A stretch of DNA of 64,000 nucleotides from Abelmoschus esculentus (lineage: Eukaryota; Streptophyta; Magnoliopsida; Malvales; Malvaceae). Every line of letters begins with the position of its first letter. Positions within the stretch are counted from its first letter, which is position 1. A program made the translations under genes and the position numbers. This document shows, piece by piece, positions 50,609 to 61,807 of this stretch. Below the pieces are notes generated by a model. It worked only from the letters and a program-made list of their open reading frames with translations, had not been told where the DNA came from and ran no database searches. The stretch is from the NCBI GenBank assembly GCA_035048815.1, contig JAUCBN010000020.1, forward strand, positions 3,479,501 through 3,543,500, in the 5' to 3' direction.

Positions 50609-51255
50609 GACTCGACTTGAAATAATTGAATTTCTTAATTCGAATTAAGGCGAAAAAATTTGTTTCGTTTTAACTTGACTCAAAATTTTATAAACTTGAA
50701 TCGATTAAAAAAAATTCAAATTAAGTTCAAGTTGTAAAATGGAACTCGAATAACTCAAAATTTTTAGTAATTACCGAGACTAATTACACATTTAATCCAT
50801 ATTATTTTATTTTCATTCCTTTCTTATTTTTCTTTTTGCCTTATAATTTTTTTTCTTTATAATCTGATCACTTTTTAGATTTATTTTTTTATTTTATTTA
50901 ATAAAATTTTTATTTGTATCTTTTAAAATTAGACTCGACTCAAAATAATTGAATTTTTTAACTCAAATTGAGGAAAAAAATTTGTTTTTTTTACTCAACT
51001 CCAAATTTTATAAACTCGAATGATTCAAAAAAATTCAAATTAAGTTCAAGTTGTAAAATGGAACTCGAATAACTCAAAATTTTTAATAATTACATAGACT
51101 AATTACACATTTAACCCATATAATTTTATTTTCATTCCTTTCTTTTTTTTTTCTTTTTACCTTATAATTTTCTTTTTTATAATCTGATCACTTTTTAGAT
51201 TTATTTTTTTATTTTATTTAATAAAATTTTTATTTGTATCTTTTACGTTATGCTA
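50609..51255. repeat. Tandem duplication of a 323-bp unit
   Basis: 50609-50931 and 50932-51255 are direct neighbours sharing their full length (GACTCGACT.. at both starts, TTTTTATTTGTATCTTTTA at both ends). They are rich in ACTCGAATAACTCAAAATTT-type text, and no ORF is present. Confidence 0.82.
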
Positions 51256-51537
51256 TTTATTTTTAATTTTTTAATTTTCGTATTTAATTTATCACTATTT
51301 TTGATCTAGTCTTAGTCTTACCTAAATAAGAAGGAAATTTTTAACAAAATTTGTAATTTAATAAAATGATATTCATACTTAAGATATTTAATTAGTAATA
51401 ATAATTCAAAATCCATTTTACACATGTGAAAAATAATATGAAGAAATATTTATGTAAATATAAAGAGAAAACTGTTTAAAGTAATCAAACTATATTATAG
51501 TATTATAGATACTATAGTATTTATGTAAATAGTATTT

Positions 51538-53560
51538 TAAAAAGGTCGATTGATGATGGCCGTTGGATGCTAACCCATCATTTCTGACCGTAGGATTAAA
51601 ATAAGTAATCTATTGGAAACAGGTTAACCGGTTACACCCTATTAAAAAATGGTTAAATTACACTAGTGACCACCCAACTAATTGGGATATCTATTTGGGT
51701 CACCCAACTAAAAGTCTCGTCAATTAGGTCACCCAACTTTTTAAATTAATTTGGATGGTTAATTTTGTTTTTTTAATTTATTTTTACTAAATATTTAATA
51801 TATTTTTCTCTCCAATCAGGTAGTGACACGTGTCACCACCTGGTTGGTGAGAAAGAAAGGAAGAAATAAAATAGAGAATTTGAGCTTGGGGGTTTTTGAA
51901 CCCGAGTTTAAAAATCATAAAAAACATTCTTGCTAACCACTAAGCCAAGTCTTCAATAATTTATTGTAATTGTAGCATAATATATTTAAAATATAACTTT
52001 TGAGAAAATAGAATAGAGTAAATATACTTTAAGGGGTTCAAATATAATTTTAATAAAAAATAAAAAATACTTGATATTAAATATATGAATAAAAATATTT
52101 GAATAAAAAATATATGAATAAAAATATTCGTATGATAAAAATTCGAATAAAAATATTTATATAATAAATATTCGAATAAAAATATTCCAATAAAAATATA
52201 TGAATAAAAATATTTGAATAATTAATATATGAATAAAAATATTCATATAATAAATACTAGATTAAAAATATTTTTATTCTTATATTTTTTATTCGAATAT
52301 TTTTATTCTTATATTTTTTATTGAATATTTTTATTTGAATATTTATTCGTAAATTAGATATTTAATATACAAATAATTAATATATTTGGATAAAAATATT
52401 CGAATATAAAATATAGGATTAAAAATATTCGAATAAAAAATATACAAATAAAAATATAAAAATAAAAATATTCGAAATAAATAATTGATATATATATTTT
52501 TCAAAAAACAATTTAACTAAAAAATATTGGCGAGAGAGATTTTTTAGTCAGTTTGAGGTAAGTGTTGGAATAAAAAATATTAACCCAAATGTTTATAAGT
52601 TACTATTTTGTGGTTGGTTGGTCAGATTCTATTAATTCAAGCGCCATCTACCCACCAAGCAACTCTTGCTTTTATATTTCCAAACGTTAACTAAAACTTC
52701 AAAAACAAGATGAGACTCGTCTTCAGGGCAAGGCTAAAAACTGGATGTTAAAACACGTTTAAAAAACGGTCAATTGATGATGGTGTTTGGATGCTAGCCC
52801 ATCATTTTTGACCGTTGGATTAAAATAAGAAATCTATTGAAAACTACACCCTACTAAAAAATGGGTAAATTACATTAGTGATCACCCAACTAATTGAGGA
52901 TACTTATTTCAGTCATCCAACTAAAAAACTCGTCAATTAGGTCACCCAACTTTTAAATTAATTTGGATGGTTAATTTTATTTTTTTAATTTATTTTTATT
53001 AAATATTTAATATATTTTTGTCTCCAATTAGGTAGTGACACGTGTCACAACCTGTTTGTGAGGAAGAAAAGAAGAAATAAAATAGAAGATTTGAGCTTGG
53101 GGGGTTTTTGAACCCGAGTTTAAAAATCATAAAAAACATTCTTGCTAACCACTAAGCCAAGTCTTCAATAATTTATTGTAATTGTAGCATAATATATTTA
53201 AAATATAGCTTTTGAGAAAATAGAATAGAGTAAATATAGTTTAAGGGGTTCAAATATAATTTTAATAAAAAATAAAAAAATATTTGATATTAAATATATG
53301 AATAAAAATATTTGAATAAAAAATATTCGAATAAAAATATTCGTATAATAAAAATTTAAATAAAATATTCATATAATAAATATTCCAATAAAAATATTAC
53401 AATATAAATATACGAATAAAAATATTCGAATAATAAATATAGGAATAAAAATATTCATATAATAAATATTAGAATAAAAATATTTTTATTCGTATATTTT
53501 TTATTCAAATATTTATTCGTAAATTATATATTTAATATATGAATGTTTAATATACGAATT
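51538..53560. repeat. 1.2-kb direct duplication with AT-rich minisatellite tails
   Basis: Copy A starts near 51540 and copy B near 52764 (offset about 1224). Both read TTGATGATGG.. GGATGCTA.CCCATCATTT, then GTCACCCAACT words, the palindrome GACACGTGTCA, and CACTAAGCCAAGTCTTCAAT. Each ends in a degenerate GAATAAAAATATTC repeat (52050-52490 and 53260-53560). It could be a segmental duplication or two copies of one unrecognised element. No ORF. Confidence 0.75.
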
Positions 53561-53864
53561 TGAAATAATAGTCAAAATATTAGAATTTGATTCGAATATT
53601 TAAAACATTAAATTTGATTTGAATCAAATTATTTTATATCAAATTTAATATTCATATATTAAATATCTAATAAATTTGATTCGAATGTTAAATTAAAAAA
53701 TATTTAAAACATTAAAACATTAAATCATAATATACGAATATTTAATATTTGAATAAAAATATTCAAATATTTTAATATTTGAATCAAAATATCTAATAAA
53801 TTTGATTCGAATGTTAAATGTACAATTATTTTACTTTAAATATTAAATATTCAAATATTCGAAT

Positions 53865-54850
53865 CACAATTATTTCGTATGTATACAAATTCCTACAAAG
53901 TATATAAAAATGCTTACTAAAACCGTAAGGAAAATGGTATGTACACAAATCCTTACACATTCTCACCATGAGCTAAAGGAGGCCATCCAAGGGTAAGAAT
54001 TAGTGTACATACACAATTTACTACGAGAATACATAAATTGGTACAAGGAATGCAAGGATTTGTGTATGTACACAATTCCTTACAAAGTATACACAAATGC
54101 TTACGAAAATTTTAAGAAAAAAAAGTATCTACACAAATCCTTACCCTTGGATTGCCTCCTTTAACTCATGGTGAGAAGGTGTAAGGATTTGTGTACATAC
54201 CTTTTTTCTTACACTTTCCGTAAGCATTTGTGTATACCTTGTAGGGATTTGTGTACATACACAAATCCTTACATTCCTTGTACCAATTTATGTATTATCG
54301 TAGTAAATTGTGTATGTACACAAATCCTTACCCTTGGATGACCTCCTTTAGCTCATGGTGAGAAGTTGTAAGGATTTGTGTACATACCTTTTTCCTTACA
54401 GTTTCCATAAACATTTGTGTATATTTTGTAGGGATTTGTGTACATACACAAATCCTTACCATTTTTTTTGTCATATTATGTATTCTCGTAATAAATTGTG
54501 TATGTACATAAATCCTTATACTTGGATAGCCTCCTTTAGCTCATGGTGAGAAGTTGTAAGGATTTGTGTACATACCTTTTTCCTTAAAGTTTTCATAAGC
54601 ATGTGTGTATACTTTGTAGAAATTTATGTACATACACAAATCCTTACAATATTTGTACCATATTATGTTTTCTCGTAGTAAATTGTGTATGTAAACAAAT
54701 CCTTACGTTGTAATATTTTATGTATATACTGTTTCTCTTACAATATTTGTAAGGATTTGTGTAAGGATTTGTGTATGTATACAAATCCTTACGTTGTAAT
54801 AATTTATGTATATATCGTTTTTCTTACAGTTTTTGTAAGAAATTGTGTAC
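53865..54850. repeat. 187-bp tandem array with nested palindromes
   Basis: The marker CTCATGGTGAGAA recurs at 54165, 54352 and 54540 (periods 187 and 188). A first unit at about 53880-54060 is in the opposite orientation (CTCACCATGAGCTAAAGGAG). Each unit contains near-perfect palindromes around AAGGATTTGTGTACATACAC followed by AAATCCTT. The small ORF across it (54355-54549) is a by-product of the repeat. Confidence 0.85.
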
Positions 54851-55445
54851 ATAATTCGTAACCAATTATGTACAAAAAATGACCGGGTAAACTGGTCAAT
54901 CTTTTTTAGCAGACTTTTAAATGTCTTTTCTTAGAATCACCCTTGTCTTCAATCCTCCTCTTTTGAAAGAAAAGTCTGACTCTTCACAATAAATTTATAC
55001 TCCAATAAAGACAATTTTCATTCGACCCTTCAATCTTTATGTAACACCCCGACCCGGATGTCACATTGGGCCTCCGGCCCAAAACCTGTATTTTAAATTT
55101 CTTTCGAAAGCCCAACAAGTAAAATCCAATTCAAGTTCAAAATACTATTCATAAAATCCATTTACGTTAAATCGTAAGCCCAAAATAATATAAAGTAATC
55201 GGAGCTCCAAAATATTACAAATCATTTAAAACATTCGACTCGAATAAATAACAGAGTTACAAAATACATAGGGTCCAACTAAGTACTAGCCCACTAATCT
55301 ATAAATGTACCCTGACATAGGTCGATGTTGAAATCCAAACCTCGATAGTGCTCCACGAACTGGCTTCACCTAACCTACGCACGAAAACACATTTCGAACG
55401 CTAAGCTACTAAAGCTTAGTGGGTACGCCGAACTCGGCCAACATC

Positions 55446-56312
55446 TAGGGATGGCAAATGGGCGGGGCGGGTGTGGATACCCCCTCCCCCATATCCATAC
55501 CCACTTAAAATTTTTATATCCACCACCTACCCATTACCCATGGTGGGTATAATTTTCAAATCCATACCTGCCCACGCGGGTACATTCTTAAATCTATCCT
55601 CACGCCCATCACTCAAGACGTATCTGCTTGTACTTGCCTACAAGCAACTACTAATATCGAATTATGTAGAAATAAATCTTAGACCTTTATAAAAAAGAGT
55701 AAAATTTTGCATACTTTATTGACTAAATAAATGTATATATAACATATTTACACCTATATAAATTTAACTATTTCTAATTAATGATAAGTAATTTAACTAA
55801 AATATATTTTTACCGATATAAATTCTAATTAACTACAACTAATTAATATATATAGCTAATTAACTTAGCTAAAACATATTTATATTTTTATAAATTTTAC
55901 TTATCCACACATTACAAATTTTCAACTTAATTAATTCAAGCACAATCTTAAATCATCAATTTTTTAAACTAAATTAATTGAGTTCAAAGTCTATAGGCTT
56001 AAGGATTAACATAAATTTTAAAATAAATTGATATTTTAGTACATAAAATATCATAATAAAAGACATAATCAAAGTCTATAAATAGAAATGGTTCAAAATT
56101 CATATGGCGGGCAGATATAGAGCGGGTGGATATGGGGCGGGTGGATACGGGGCGGGTAAGGTCTTAAACCCATCACCTACCCACTACCCATGATGGGTAT
56201 AACTTTTTACATCCATACCCGCCCACTACCCACCAAACTCATACCTATCCCCACTCCAACTGGTGCGGGTGCGGTGCGGAATCCACAAAGCTGTACCCAT
56301 CTGCCATCCCTA
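55446..56312. mobile_element. Small non-autonomous hAT element (867 bp) in the gypsy LTR
   Basis: Perfect 8-bp duplication CCAACATC at 55438-55445 and 56313-56320. Inverted ends TAGGGATGGCAAATGGG and CCCATCTGCCATCCCTA (16 of 17). Subterminal repeats of GGCGGGTGGATA and ACCCATGGTGGGTAT. A different family from the two large hAT copies. No transposase. Confidence 0.92.
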
Positions 56313-56946
56313 CCAACATCATGCATATCATAAGCAGTAAAACATAACATATAAAATATCGTGCATGATATGATGATCTAGCATGCTTGCCTACCACATG
56401 GCATAAACAATGCATAATATCGCACACAACATATACATATCACATCACAAAATAACACACAAGAGTGAGGCCCGCGTCCACACAGTATCGGGATCCTACA
56501 CTCAGGATTGAGGCCGCCCTCAAATCCTATGCCCGGAATGTTACATCGGATATCTTCGAACGAGGCCGCCCAACGTTCGAAAAGGGGTGGAGGCCGCCCA
56601 ACCAACCCCATGCTCGGAATGTTACATCGAACATCTTCGAGTGAGGCCGCCCAACACTCGGAATAAGAGTCTTCAAACATCATCCGGCATGTTACATCGG
56701 ATGGACTTCAACGTGTTGCAACACTTATGGATATCCGGATTTCCATCAAACAAAGACTCGATACGCACAAACGATCCACCTAGGATCCTCCCATCAAACC
56801 ATATCAAGACTTAACATAATTTAGTCATTCGGGGTTAATATCATCAAATTCATGTTAACAATTTATTTCATTAATTATAAGATTCATTATAACCTTTAAT
56901 TCTCTTATCGAACCTCAAACGAAGCTTATCTTGTTAAGTTCTTGCA

Positions 56947-57215
56947 GGGGTATCGATACCCTTATGTGGGGTATCGAACCACCCTGCTTCGATACCCACC
57001 CAAAGAAGGCATTGAAACATGGGTATCGATACCAGTATCGATACCCTTTGACCGTCTTTAAAGTCAACTAAAGAGACCCTCCAGCATCGATACCGGTATC
57101 AATGCCTTTTTGCCACTGGAGGTCTCGGTATCGAACCATGGTTCGATACCCCTGTCCACAGAACCTAATTCCACTCATGGGTATCGATACCGGTGGCCCG
57201 TGTATCGATACCCCC
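56947..57215. repeat. TATCGATAC word cluster in the gypsy LTR
   Basis: About a dozen words in 270 bp: GGGTATCGATACCC, GGTATCGAACC, CTTCGATACCC, GGGTATCGATACCAGTATCG, GCATCGATACCGGTATCAAT, GGTATCGAACCATGGTTCGA, GGGTATCGATACCGG and TGTATCGATACCCC. Both perfect palindromes and half-substituted forms occur. Confidence 0.88.
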
Positions 57216-58077
57216 TGCACGAAATGCAGGTCTGCACTTAGAAAATTCCTAGGATTCATTCCCAAACTCGATCCAATCAGTTCCAAAGTGTTTCTATTCA
57301 TTTCTAGAGATGATTAAGGCATTTTAACATCAATTCCAAATCATTTAACATCCAAATTCGAAATCCACCATTAAAGCATGCCAAGCACAAATCAAGCACA
57401 CACATACACCAACATCTATATGTATGCAACTACCATGATATGTATGATGTAAAGAACTAGTTGGGAGTACCAACCTCTTGCAGGCAACAACAAAAACGTC
57501 CTCTTCTCTTCTCTTCAAGCTTTTCCCCCTCTCAAGCTTGTAGAAGGTTCTCCAACCTCCCTCTACAAAGAGATGTTAAACCGAGCATTAGACAACACTT
57601 AGGAAGATTCTCCGAACATCAAAGACTAAAGAAACTGAGATTTAAACCCTTGAATCCTCATTCCCGTTTTTCCTCACAACCCATACCCATAAACTCTTAT
57701 TCTCACCAAACCAACACATATTTACCTCTTTTAATAGATCTTTGACGAATCTAAAACTTTTACTCTTCCACCAAAACGAGATTCCACAGAAAACTCCAAA
57801 AGATCAAACCTTTTCCTCAACTCTATTCTTACCAAAAAGGATGAAGGAGGAGAGAAAAGAGAAGGATGAGATCACTTCTGCAGAGGAATAACCCACACCC
57901 CTCTTCTTCTCTCCATATTTTGATAATTACCAAAATGTCCCCACTAAACAAGGTCCAACACTTAACTCAACAAGTTTAAGGCCCAACAAGGCCCAAAACT
58001 ACACAAACCGGGGCCCAAAACCGAAGCCCAAACTCTCGGGTTAACCCGACACTTGGATCCGAATCTGGGTCGTTACA

Positions 58078-58095
58078 ACTCTCCCCTCCATAAAG
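58078..58095 (-). other. Polypurine tract of the Ty3-gypsy element
   Basis: On the minus strand a purine-rich run around GGAGGGGAGAG sits directly before the LTR start TGTAACGACC. Confidence 0.8.
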
Positions 58096-59000
58096 AAAAT
58101 TTCGTCCTCGAAATTTACTTAAGGAAAACAAGTGCGAAAAGAGCAACCTCATATAGTCTTATAAACCTTGGACTTAACTTGCCTTCCCTTTCAACGGATG
58201 ATCCCCTTCCACAGTGAAACTTCCAAGAACACTTTTTCTCCCACCTCATACTCTATTTCTGTCAGATTAAATTCCGCATACGATTTTTGTCTAACTGAAG
58301 CTGTCTTTAACTGATCACAAATGACTTTAATTTTTTTTCCGGTAGTCCCCTCAAGCATAACTGGCCTCGATATCAATTCTGACCTACTTCAGCGCAACTA
58401 AACGGAGTTCTGTATTTTCTACCATACAAAGTCTCATACGTAGCCATCTGAAAACTCGACTGATAACTGTCGTTACACGCAAACTCAACCAACGGCAGGT
58501 GCTTCTCTTAAGTACCTTGAAAGTCAATGATACAACATCGGAGCATATCCTCGACAATCTGACTAACTCTTCCTGACTGCCCATCTGACTGAGGATGATA
58601 AAAAGTACTGAAATTCAAACGGCCAACCAAAGCACTGTGCAAACACTCCCAAAATCTGGTTGTGAATCCCAAATCTCTGTCAGATACAATCGATTTCGAC
58701 ACACTATGCAGTCTCGCAATCTCACTGATGTACAAATCTACCAACTTATCTAACAAGTAAGTCGTATGGTCAACAATAAAGTGAGCACACTTCATGAAGC
58801 GATCAACTATAACCTGAATTGAATTCTTCCTCGAAGGAGTCAAAGGTAAACCAGATACAGAATCCATGGTGATATTTCCTCATTTTCATTCCAGAATCTT
58901 CAACGGCTGTAACAAATCAGACAGAAACTGATATTCTGCTTTAACTCACTGACAAACCATATACTTACTCACATAGTCGGCAACATCTCTCTTCAGACCA
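58096..59000 (-). pseudogene. Ty3-gypsy integrase, C-terminus deleted
   Basis: 58508-58867 is the catalytic core (DSVSGLPLTPSRKNSIQVIV, then FYHPQSDGQSGRV, SQIVEDMLRCC). The zinc-binding end lies in decayed text at 58900-59000 (DVADYVSKYMVCQ). 58191-58376 is the C-terminal segment (VGEKVFLEVSLWKG). From 58190 the text jumps within about 60 bp to the family's terminal block (FRGRNFLYGG, next to the purine tract). The chromodomain region expected in Tekay-type elements is therefore missing. Confidence 0.8.
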
Positions 59001-60492
59001 AGCCAAAAGTACTCATCCTTCAAACCACGGTATATCTTCGTACTACCCGGATGCGTAGCAAAAGGACTACTGTGCGTTTCGATCAGAATCATACGTCTTC
59101 AATCACCGTCATTCGGCTTAACTACTCTGTCTCTAAAGCATAATACACCATCATTTCTGAAATTGTACTATATAGGTCTTCCTTCAGCTACATCTTGCAC
59201 GAGAGGTGTCAAAAATCTATCTGACAGTTGTTTCCCTCTGATTAACTGACCCAAAGTAAGTCTAACCTGAAGCTCGGCTACCAAGCCACCATCACCTGAT
59301 AAATTCAATCTAGCAAACATAACCCTCAACTCAACAGCTACTTTCTTACACAAAGCATCTGCCACTACATTGGCTTTACCCGGATGATATTCAATTTTGA
59401 GGTCATAGTCTTTCAATAACTCGAGCCATCTGTGCTGTCTCAGATTCAAATCTCTCTATGTCATCAGATACTTCAAACTCTTGTGATCTGTGTACACTGT
59501 GCATCTCTCACCATACAATTAATGATTCCTAATTTCCAAGGCAACCACAACTACGACTAGCTCTATATCATGGGTCGGATAACTTCGCTAATGATTCTTC
59601 AACTATCTCGAAGCGTAAGCTATAACTCTTCTGTCATGCATAAGCACACAACCTAGCCCTACATACGAAACATCATTGTAGATCACATATTCCTCCTCTG
59701 ACACTGACTGTATCAAAATCGACACATCTGTCAAAGCTTCTTTCAGTTTCTCATAGGCTTGTTGTCTTACATCTGACCACTCAACTGAATATTCTTCTAC
59801 CGCAACTTAGTCAAAGGGACAACTATCTTCGAAAAACCGTTCACAAACCTCTTATAGTAACCTGCTAAGCCTAGGAAACTACGAATCTTTATGACAAAAT
59901 TCGATTGCTTCCAACTAACAATTGCTTCAATCTTCTTAGGATCTACTTTAATCCTTCAGCTGACACTACATGTCCTAAGAAAACAACTTCTTTAATCCTG
60001 AACTCACTCTTGCTCAATTTGGCATACAACTGGTGATCCAACAAAGCCTGCAATACTAACCTCAAGTGTTTGTCATGATCTTTCTCAGTACGTGAGTATA
60101 ACAATATGTCCTCAATGATCATAATCACAAACTGATCCAACTACTTGAAGAAAATTTTGTTCATCATGTCCATGAAAAGCAGCTGGTGCATTAGTCAACC
60201 CGAAAGGCATAACCAGAAGCTCATAGTAATCATACCTTGTATGAAAAGCTATCTTTGGCACATCGACTTCTTTTACCTTCAACTGATAGTACCTTGGTCT
60301 CAAGTCTATCTTGGAAAGCACGGTAGCACCTCTAAGCTGATCAAACATATCATCAATTCTCGACGATGGATACTTGTTCTTCACTGTCAACTGATTCATC
60401 TGTCTATAGTCGATGCACATCCTCATACTACCGTCTTTCTTCTTCACAAACAACACGGTGCGCCACAAGGAGAAGAACGCAGTCGGATACAA
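59001..60492 (-). pseudogene. Ty3-gypsy reverse transcriptase and RNase H
   Basis: 60112-60492: FVKKKDGSMRMCIDYRQMN, then LSKIDLRPRYYQLKV and MPFGLTNAPAAF. 59943-60140: the catalytic block reads IIEDILLYS, where YxDDI is expected, so the first catalytic Asp is replaced by Glu. FLGHVVSAEGLK follows. 59450-59940 is RNase H text with stops. 59168-59449 ends it (YDLKIEYHPGKANVVADAL). Inactive. Confidence 0.85.
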
Positions 60493-60618
60493 CCTCCATC
60501 TGATAGTCCTTGCAACTGAGTCATCAATTCTTTTAGTTCTTTCGGTACCATACGATATAGAGCAATCAAAATAGGAGCAGAATCTGAATACATCTATATG
60601 ACAAACTCAACCTCTCTG

Positions 60619-60975
60619 TCAGGTGGCAATCCAAGCAATTCTTTTGGAAACATACTCAGAAAAATCAGACACCGTCTTGATATCCTGCGGTCTAACTTCA
60701 TTCATGTTCGGGTTCATCATATATGCTAGGTATGCCTCACAGCCCAACTCAACTAACCTCTGAGCCTCTAGAGCAGAAACAACATTCAATAAGAACTTCA
60801 CAATCTCACCTACAATCATAATCTCATGGTCATCCGCTAGCTTCAAATAAATTCTCTTGGTCTCAAGGTCTACCCTAGTCCTATGCTTTGTCAGCCAATC
60901 CGTACCTAAAATCACATCAAACCCATAGAATAACAATTCCATCATATCAACTGGGGACACATACCCTTGGACCAT
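60619..60975 (-). pseudogene. Ty3-gypsy protease segment
   Basis: Retroviral aspartyl protease of the plant type, C-terminal half: FDVILGTDWLTKHRTRVDLE. The active-site DTG region upstream (61000-61060) is decayed. Confidence 0.75.
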
Positions 60976-61086
60976 CTATGGACATCGTCTGTACATCTTT
61001 CTGACCACTACGATATCTCTAAAAAACTAGTAACACTAACACCTATATCTAGTGTCTCACAAGGTATATCCAACATCCTAACATGC

Positions 61087-61807
61087 TCACTCAGAAAACA
61101 CTACCGGTGGATTAGCTATCAGATAAGTCTGGATCTCTTTCCTCAAACCTCTCAGAAACCTCTCGCACCTCATCTTCTTAGTAGCTATCAACTCGGTTGT
61201 ATACCTACCCAACTGTAGGAACTCTTGCTCGTACTCAAAGACCGTACGGTTACCTTGTACAAGGTGGGTGAACTGATCTCTCAACTGATCGATATGAGTC
61301 TCGCCCAAATACTTTTTTGTCAAACTCATCCAAAAAGTCGCCCCATGTCGACTGATTGAAACACTACTCCATCTCAACTGTTTCCCACCATTCCCTTGCG
61401 TTTTCCTTGAACAGAGAAAGAAAACAAGATAGCTTGTCCTCGGACCTTAACCTTATCTGCCTCATGATCCAACAAGTATCACGAAACCACTGATCCGTCC
61501 TCACATGATTATCTTAGCCAGAACCAAGAAATCCGTAGCACCCTGCCTGCGAACCCTCTCGATAGGTGCCTCACGTGGGATAGATGCATGCTTCGGAATA
61601 GTCTTCACTATCCGATCCAAAGCACGGTGCAAATGGGCGAAATAATTCGTCCCTTGCCTAACCCCTTCCTCAGACTCGTCCACACCATGCACAGAGAACA
61701 ACAACAACAACAAACATGATTACACCATCGAAATTTCAGCTTTAAAAGTACTATATCGACTCGTGGGCATGTACTTGTCTGACACCTATATAACACACTA
61801 GACTTCC
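61087..61807 (-). pseudogene. Ty3-gypsy gag, cut by a nested element
   Basis: 61087-61377 holds the retrotransposon gag domain (FWMSLTKKYLGETHIDQLRD, VFEYEQEFLQLGRY, ERFLRGLRKEI). 61501-61713 is N-terminal gag text in another frame (GTNYFAHLHRALDRIVK). The reading stops at 61807, where the next element begins. The missing gag start should lie beyond the right window edge. Confidence 0.8.

Larger units (their letters stand above)
55040..58077 (-). repeat. 3' LTR of the Ty3-gypsy element
   Basis: Minus-strand borders TGTAACGACC (58077) to ..GGGGTGTTACA (55040), TG..CA. The span is 3038 bp, of which 875 are a later hAT insertion plus its duplication, so the original LTR was about 2.16 kb. It contains the TATCGATAC cluster at 56947-57215. 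The small ORFs inside are not genes. Confidence 0.85.
55035..61807 (-). mobile_element. Ty3-gypsy retrotransposon, Tekay/del-like, interrupted and truncated
   Basis: Read on the minus strand: gag (to 61807), PR, RT, RNase H, IN, purine tract (58078-58095), 3' LTR (58077 down to 55040). The order RT-RNase H-IN and the text of IN (DSVSGLPLTPSRKNSIQVIV) are those of chromovirus-type Ty3-gypsy, closest to Tekay/del from memory. The left target duplication candidate is CTTTA at 55035-55039. The 5' LTR and gag start are not in the window because another element was inserted at 61807/61808. All ORFs carry stops or frameshifts. Confidence 0.88.

Noticed and set aside
54355..54549. Small ORF in the tandem array
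   Set aside because: Its codons are the array repeat itself; no independent coding signal.
50609..54850. CRISPR-like array
   Set aside because: Repeat units are long and directly joined, with no short repeat plus unique spacer pattern; the host is a plant.
56378..56683. Minus-strand 101-aa ORF with a GRPPPLFERWAAS repeat
   Set aside because: It arises from a short tandem pattern (GTTACATCGGA.. units) inside the gypsy LTR; not a gene.
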